The position numbers were made by a program, and so were the translations under genes. Under the pieces are notes generated by a model. It made no database searches. It worked only from the letters and a program-made list of their open reading frames with translations, and was not told the origin of the DNA. A DNA stretch of 64,000 bases from Holacanthus passer (Eukaryota; Chordata; Actinopteri; Pomacanthidae), in the NCBI GenBank assembly GCA_025331565.1, contig JAFREQ010000014.1:8326501-8390500 (forward strand). Reading direction: 5' to 3'. This document shows positions 59,545-64,000 of this stretch, in pieces (position 1 is the stretch's first letter; each line of letters begins with the position of its first letter).

Positions 59545-62500
59545 GCTGTAGAGTTTAATAGATGGCTTCTTTGCTTTGGCTTGTGCTGGTTATTTTTGGT
59601 TCTTCTGATGGAAAAATGAAAAAAAATTACATTTAACTGGCTTCCTCTTTGGATGGGCAAAGCCGGCCATTTGTCTTAAAAGGAAACAGAAAATAAAAAG
59701 TGGTCAAGATCATAATTCTTTTCAAGAGCTTATTGAGTGAAAGACATTGACACATTTCTCTTTAAATCATGGTGAAATCAGTTTTTCCTGTTAAAACAGT
59801 GTGGAATTGAGCCCGAAAGCTCATTCTTGACCATTAATAATCTTGAGTCAAGGTCCAATGACTAACTTTTTATGGACCCGCACGTCACTGCCGTCATCAG
59901 CGAGTGGAGTTTGCTCAGCGTCATGCAGATTGTTTGGTATTTTTGAGTTACTGTTATTGGATCCAAACTCACTCATTTTTCAAACTCCACCCGCCAATAA
60001 AGACTGTAAGATGTGGTTGAAACCTCTGGAAAAGCCTATTTAATGGATCTTGAGTTAAGATTATTTAATGGATTGTGGCATATAGCCACTGTAATATGAT
60101 TTAAATTTAATATGTTAAAAACGTTCCCTCTGTTTGATGATATTCCAGTTTTGATTCCGCTCTTCATCGTATTTGTTTTTCCTCCTTTTCCTGTTTTTCT
60201 TCTCACGTCTTTATAGCTCCCCTCTGTCTCGGAGGGCGGTGCAGGTGTGTATTGCTCTCCCTCATGAATCAGGCCGTAGCTCATTCTGATAGGTGCGGGA
60301 TTTGTTTTGTGACAGAGGGAGCTTTTAAAAAGCAGCAGAAAAATCCCCACCTCCACCGTTTTTATTCCCGCATCTCTTTAATACAACCGTAAATCTTCCC
60401 CTTCCCATCTCCTCTGTGTACGCTTTTCCCATCCCTCTCTTTCCTACTGTATTCCACTTCCTCCATCCCTCTGCTTTTCCCCCCGTCCAGGCTCGGGCTG
60501 AGTTATGGGACGATCATCCAGAGAAGCAGAGTGGGGAGAGCCGGGTCTGATCTGTTGTCAGCATTTTCTAGTTTTCTGTCTTTCTCTATCCTTTACTCTC
60601 TGAAATCTCAGCTCACCAGAATTTACTCTTAATCATTCACAGACCCAAAAGAGGCATTAATTCTCATCAGGGTATGTTTATTAGGGATATTAAGCAAATA
60701 ACTCTTAATTGCCATTTTCTTTAAAGTCTTTCCCTCCTCCTCTCCAGCTCGAACTCTCCCTCAGTGCTGCTGGCCACAGTCCCAGACTCATCTCAGCTGA
60801 TCGTCCCTAATCTGAGCCCTCGCTGTGTCCTATCCTATACTGCAATTATGTCTGTCTAATAGGACAGGCTTTTGTCAGTGTGTGTGTGTGTGTGTGAGTG
60901 CATATGTGTCTGCATCCATGTTGCGGGCCAGGCTTGCTGGAGCCAGGTGGCCACGTGTTTGGCTCACAGGAGGCCGTTTTTCTATCGATGTTAAACCACA
61001 GGCAATAAACACAGGCATGTGATGCACACAGTGCAAGGTTTGATGCAACGCCAAAGACTTGGCAACGGACGCATGGGAAGACATTAGATGTTACCAGGAA
61101 TGGGACATTTGGCCGGTAGGTTTGAAATTTGGCTAAAGCTCATATGGAGATACGACCAAAGCGGTTTGAGTTTATTCCAAGATGCTAATGGAACTGCGAA
61201 GAAGAGATAATGGCCTTGGATCTGAGATATGTGGCCTATTGGTTAAACACAGATAAGCTGTAGCTGAGAAATTCAATGGGTCTCTGATGAGTAGGCTGGG
61301 TCTTGATGCTGACATGGGAGAGGTTGGAAGAGTCTGGGGTCACAGAGCACATTATTACAAACAAAACAGAGAGACAACTGAAAGTATTAAATCATAAAAA
61401 AAAAATTCTTCTGGCTTCAGCAACATTCCAGCGACATGTTAGGTGTGGTATGAATGTGGTATGTCAGCTTCAGGATAATTAAGGGCTTAAGTCACTCAAC
61501 CCAAATCACTAACAACTTGCAGAAGCTGCTCATCTGCCATGATACATGACGCTGCAACAGAGCATTTTTCCACCAGAGACACTTTGGCAAACAGTTCCCT
61601 CTCTTTGCAGTAAATCCAGGAGCATATTTCCACAAACACTCTTCGCTCTGTCTCTATGCTGTCCCCATCCCTCTTCCATATGTCACCCTCTGCCTCTTAC
61701 GCTTTGCTGGGAGCTACTAGTGATGCCGACCTCTGTGACCCCTGGTGTCTGGCCAGAAAAGACACTGGTCCGGACCCTGGTCCTGGAGCAGCTCTGAGCC
61801 TTCTCCATATGTGCATTACCACAGCTGGTTGATGAAAATCAGGTTGCCCACAGAAGGCCTGCACACAAACTACTGGAGTGTCCTGAGAGGAGTGAGAGGA
61901 CGACTACTGTGGACATGCCAGCGATTTTGGAGAGATTGTAGTATAAAAATGTAAGGCTGGATGGAATACAGGAACATCAGGACATGATTTTGCTGAGAAA
62001 ATCTAAATATTATTGTACAACATATTAGTCAATCCATTTGCTAACATGCTTTATTTATAAAGAAAAAAACATTAGTATTCAGTCTCACTCCAGATCTTGG
62101 TCGATATTATGTTGCCTTTACAAATGTGTATGCATGTGTGTATTGTGTGGCTATGTATGTATGTACATGTGTATGTGGGTGCTTGGGACACACACTAAAA
62201 CCATTTCCTCTGTTTTGCCAGGTGGGGTGTCAGAACCTGACAGGGGTATCCACCTCTCTGTTCAGAATCGGGGGTGTCTTGTTCTTGCAGTTTCTTAAGG
62301 GAAGACGTCCCGTCCAAAGTAAACATTTGATCTGGGAGCTCGCTCGGTCACATGCAGCTGGCTCGACAGTAAAGACAGCCCTGGCCATATGTTGAGTTTA
62401 TATACAGGGATGCAGAGTGAAGATCTGCTTTATGGCTAATGATATTCTACTCTCACAGCTTCCAGTCTGCATCCCTTCCTGCACCCCCCAACACGAGCGC

Positions 62501-64000
62501 TGCCCAGATTCATGGGTAGACAAACAAAGACCTGCGCTGAGACGGAAACACGTGCAGCGATCTGGTGGCGTTTAATGGTCAGAGAGGGGAAAGGGGGTGT
62601 TTTCATACAGAAGATTGGTTCTGGCTGTCACTCTCCAGCCTGTGGCTGCACATAGACGTCCAACCTGGGCTTTACTGATACTACAGTCAAAATAAAACTA
62701 TGTAAATTTTCAAAGAAAAAATAACACACTCTTCCTCCCTCAAATGAAAAGTCGAATTCATGAGCAATAAAACATACTTTCGCTCAATTTAATACACTCA
62801 GGGGGTTTTGCAGCTACAGCCTTACTCGGTCTGAAATGAACAGTAGCTAGCTAAACTTCTGGTAGATATTTGTGTCTAATGGACAACACCGAGTTGGTTC
62901 ACTGACTATGTGACTCATCTCGTCTTGTGCTGCTGTTAGATTGCATTTTAGCATTTACTATTTTCCTGTAATTGTCACTTGTGGCCACAGTGGTCACGCA
63001 GGCCCACTTCAAAATTTCTGCCTCATTAAAATGGTCCTCACATACTAAACAAATAAATAGTCAATAAATGGTAAAACTGCATATTGTAAAAAATATTTTG
63101 AGAGAGAATAATAGGATCCCTGGCAGTGTCTCTGTATGGTATTCAGCTTTCTGTTTGGAGACGGGTTATCGTCTTATGTTCAAAGACAGACAGGGGAATT
63201 ATCCATATGTTTAAATGTTTGCCTCTCACATCTACTGACAGTAACAGGTATGATGTACAGGCTCATAAAACAAAATAAGGGATAACAAGATGCAAACAGT
63301 AAAACTGCATCTGCTGATGTCTTTGCTTCTGTAAACTGTATTTTATTTTTCTCTTTTGATTGTGAATGAATGAGAAATAAAACACATTGTCACACGACTC
63401 TCAGCATCTGCCACACTTCACATTAACAGAAACAACTGAAGCACACTCTTTTCTTTTTCTGTTAAAAAAAGACTATTTTTCAGCTTGTTTTCATTTTGGT
63501 TTTATCTTTGTATTCGAGTGTTTGTTTCCTTTTCTGTCTCTTTTACTTTGAAGGCAGTGTTTCGCTCTCCTTCTCTTTTGGCAACTCTGTCAGTCCCATA
63601 AAAGCAATGGAATGATTGGCAAATCGGTGGCCGTCACACCCAATCAATTTGGTTTCCAGCTTTTCACACAATTATTTCACACGCCCGGGAGAGACCTCAG
63701 TCTCCTGCAAAGACATGGGAGCGAATTGTCAAAGTGTTTGTTTAGATTTTAATGTTAAGAAGAAAAGATCTCATCTTTTAATGAGTTTGGTGGCTGGGAC
63801 ATGAATGCTTTGAAGCCATACATCAAAAGTATACATACCATGCAAAGCAATGACATCTCCTTTGCCTTTGGGGTGGACTGCTGACGCCTACATGCTTTAG
63901 GGGGATTGGGGGTTAATCTAACTGGATTCCTGACTGGTCCAATTGGGAATCGCTTCAGTCGCAGCCATATCTCGGTTTCTGCAGTAGTGCCGTGGTGCTA

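Larger units (their letters stand above)
55126..64000. other. Non-coding region right of AAR2
   Basis: No exon with a recognisable product was found on either strand over about 8.9 kb. The region holds a hAT-like element, several CA/TG and TC microsatellites, a (GGGT)n run at 57624-57643 and unique sequence. In human, AAR2 is next to EPB41L1 and DLGAP4, both of which have long 5' introns, so this could be an intron or promoter of such a neighbour. Nothing in the sequence proves it. Confidence 0.5.

Noticed and set aside
60491..60540. Possible exon after a long pyrimidine tract and CCAG
   Set aside because: The acceptor looks strong, but the frame reaches a stop after about 20 codons, the possible donor is weak, and no partner exon or family match was found.

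Overview
This is a teleost fish genomic window, probably from a percomorph (spiny-rayed) lineage. The evidence is compact intron-rich genes whose proteins align closely to vertebrate orthologues, GT-AG introns, abundant CA/CT microsatellites, and several dispersed repeats typical of teleost genomes, including a Tc1-like relic, TTAA-flanked and hAT-like MITEs, a SINE-like element and LINE 3' tails. There are no bacterial operons, phage genes or CRISPR arrays. Most long open frames outside the genes below are chance or low-complexity.

Layout. (1) Positions 1-24.4 kb hold the 5' part of SAMD10 on the minus strand. A very short first coding exon (24319-24331) joins exon 2 (3107-3291) across a 21-kb intron, and the SAM-domain exons lie beyond the left edge. 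(2) Positions 24.4-36.6 kb are the intergenic space between the divergent SAMD10 and PRPF6 genes. It starts with a 700-bp CT/GA tract upstream of SAMD10 and contains a Tc1 transposase relic and other repeats. (3) Positions 36,714-47,173 carry a complete 21-coding-exon PRPF6 (U5/tri-snRNP factor, 969 aa predicted) on the plus strand. (4) Positions 49,120-50,959 carry a five-exon gene for a secreted 157-aa protein with the hallmarks of a short-chain four-helix cytokine of the IL-7/TSLP type. (5) Positions 52,217-54,497 carry a complete three-coding-exon AAR2 (U5 snRNP assembly factor, 388 aa), with a likely non-coding first exon near 51.9 kb. (6) Positions 55.1-64 kb contain repeats and no exon I can support.

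SAMD10-PRPF6 adjacency is conserved with human chromosome 20q13.33, while AAR2 lies at 20q11.23 in human. The cytokine gene is the most notable item. It sits between two U5 snRNP housekeeping genes, away from the human IL7 and TSLP neighbourhoods. All its introns are phase 0, it has six mature cysteines with a C-terminal T-C-W motif as in IL-7, a basic KKRKR run as in TSLP, and a leader with several upstream ATGs. Exon joins were made by hand from splice consensus, reading phase and remembered human homologues; no alignment or expression data were available.
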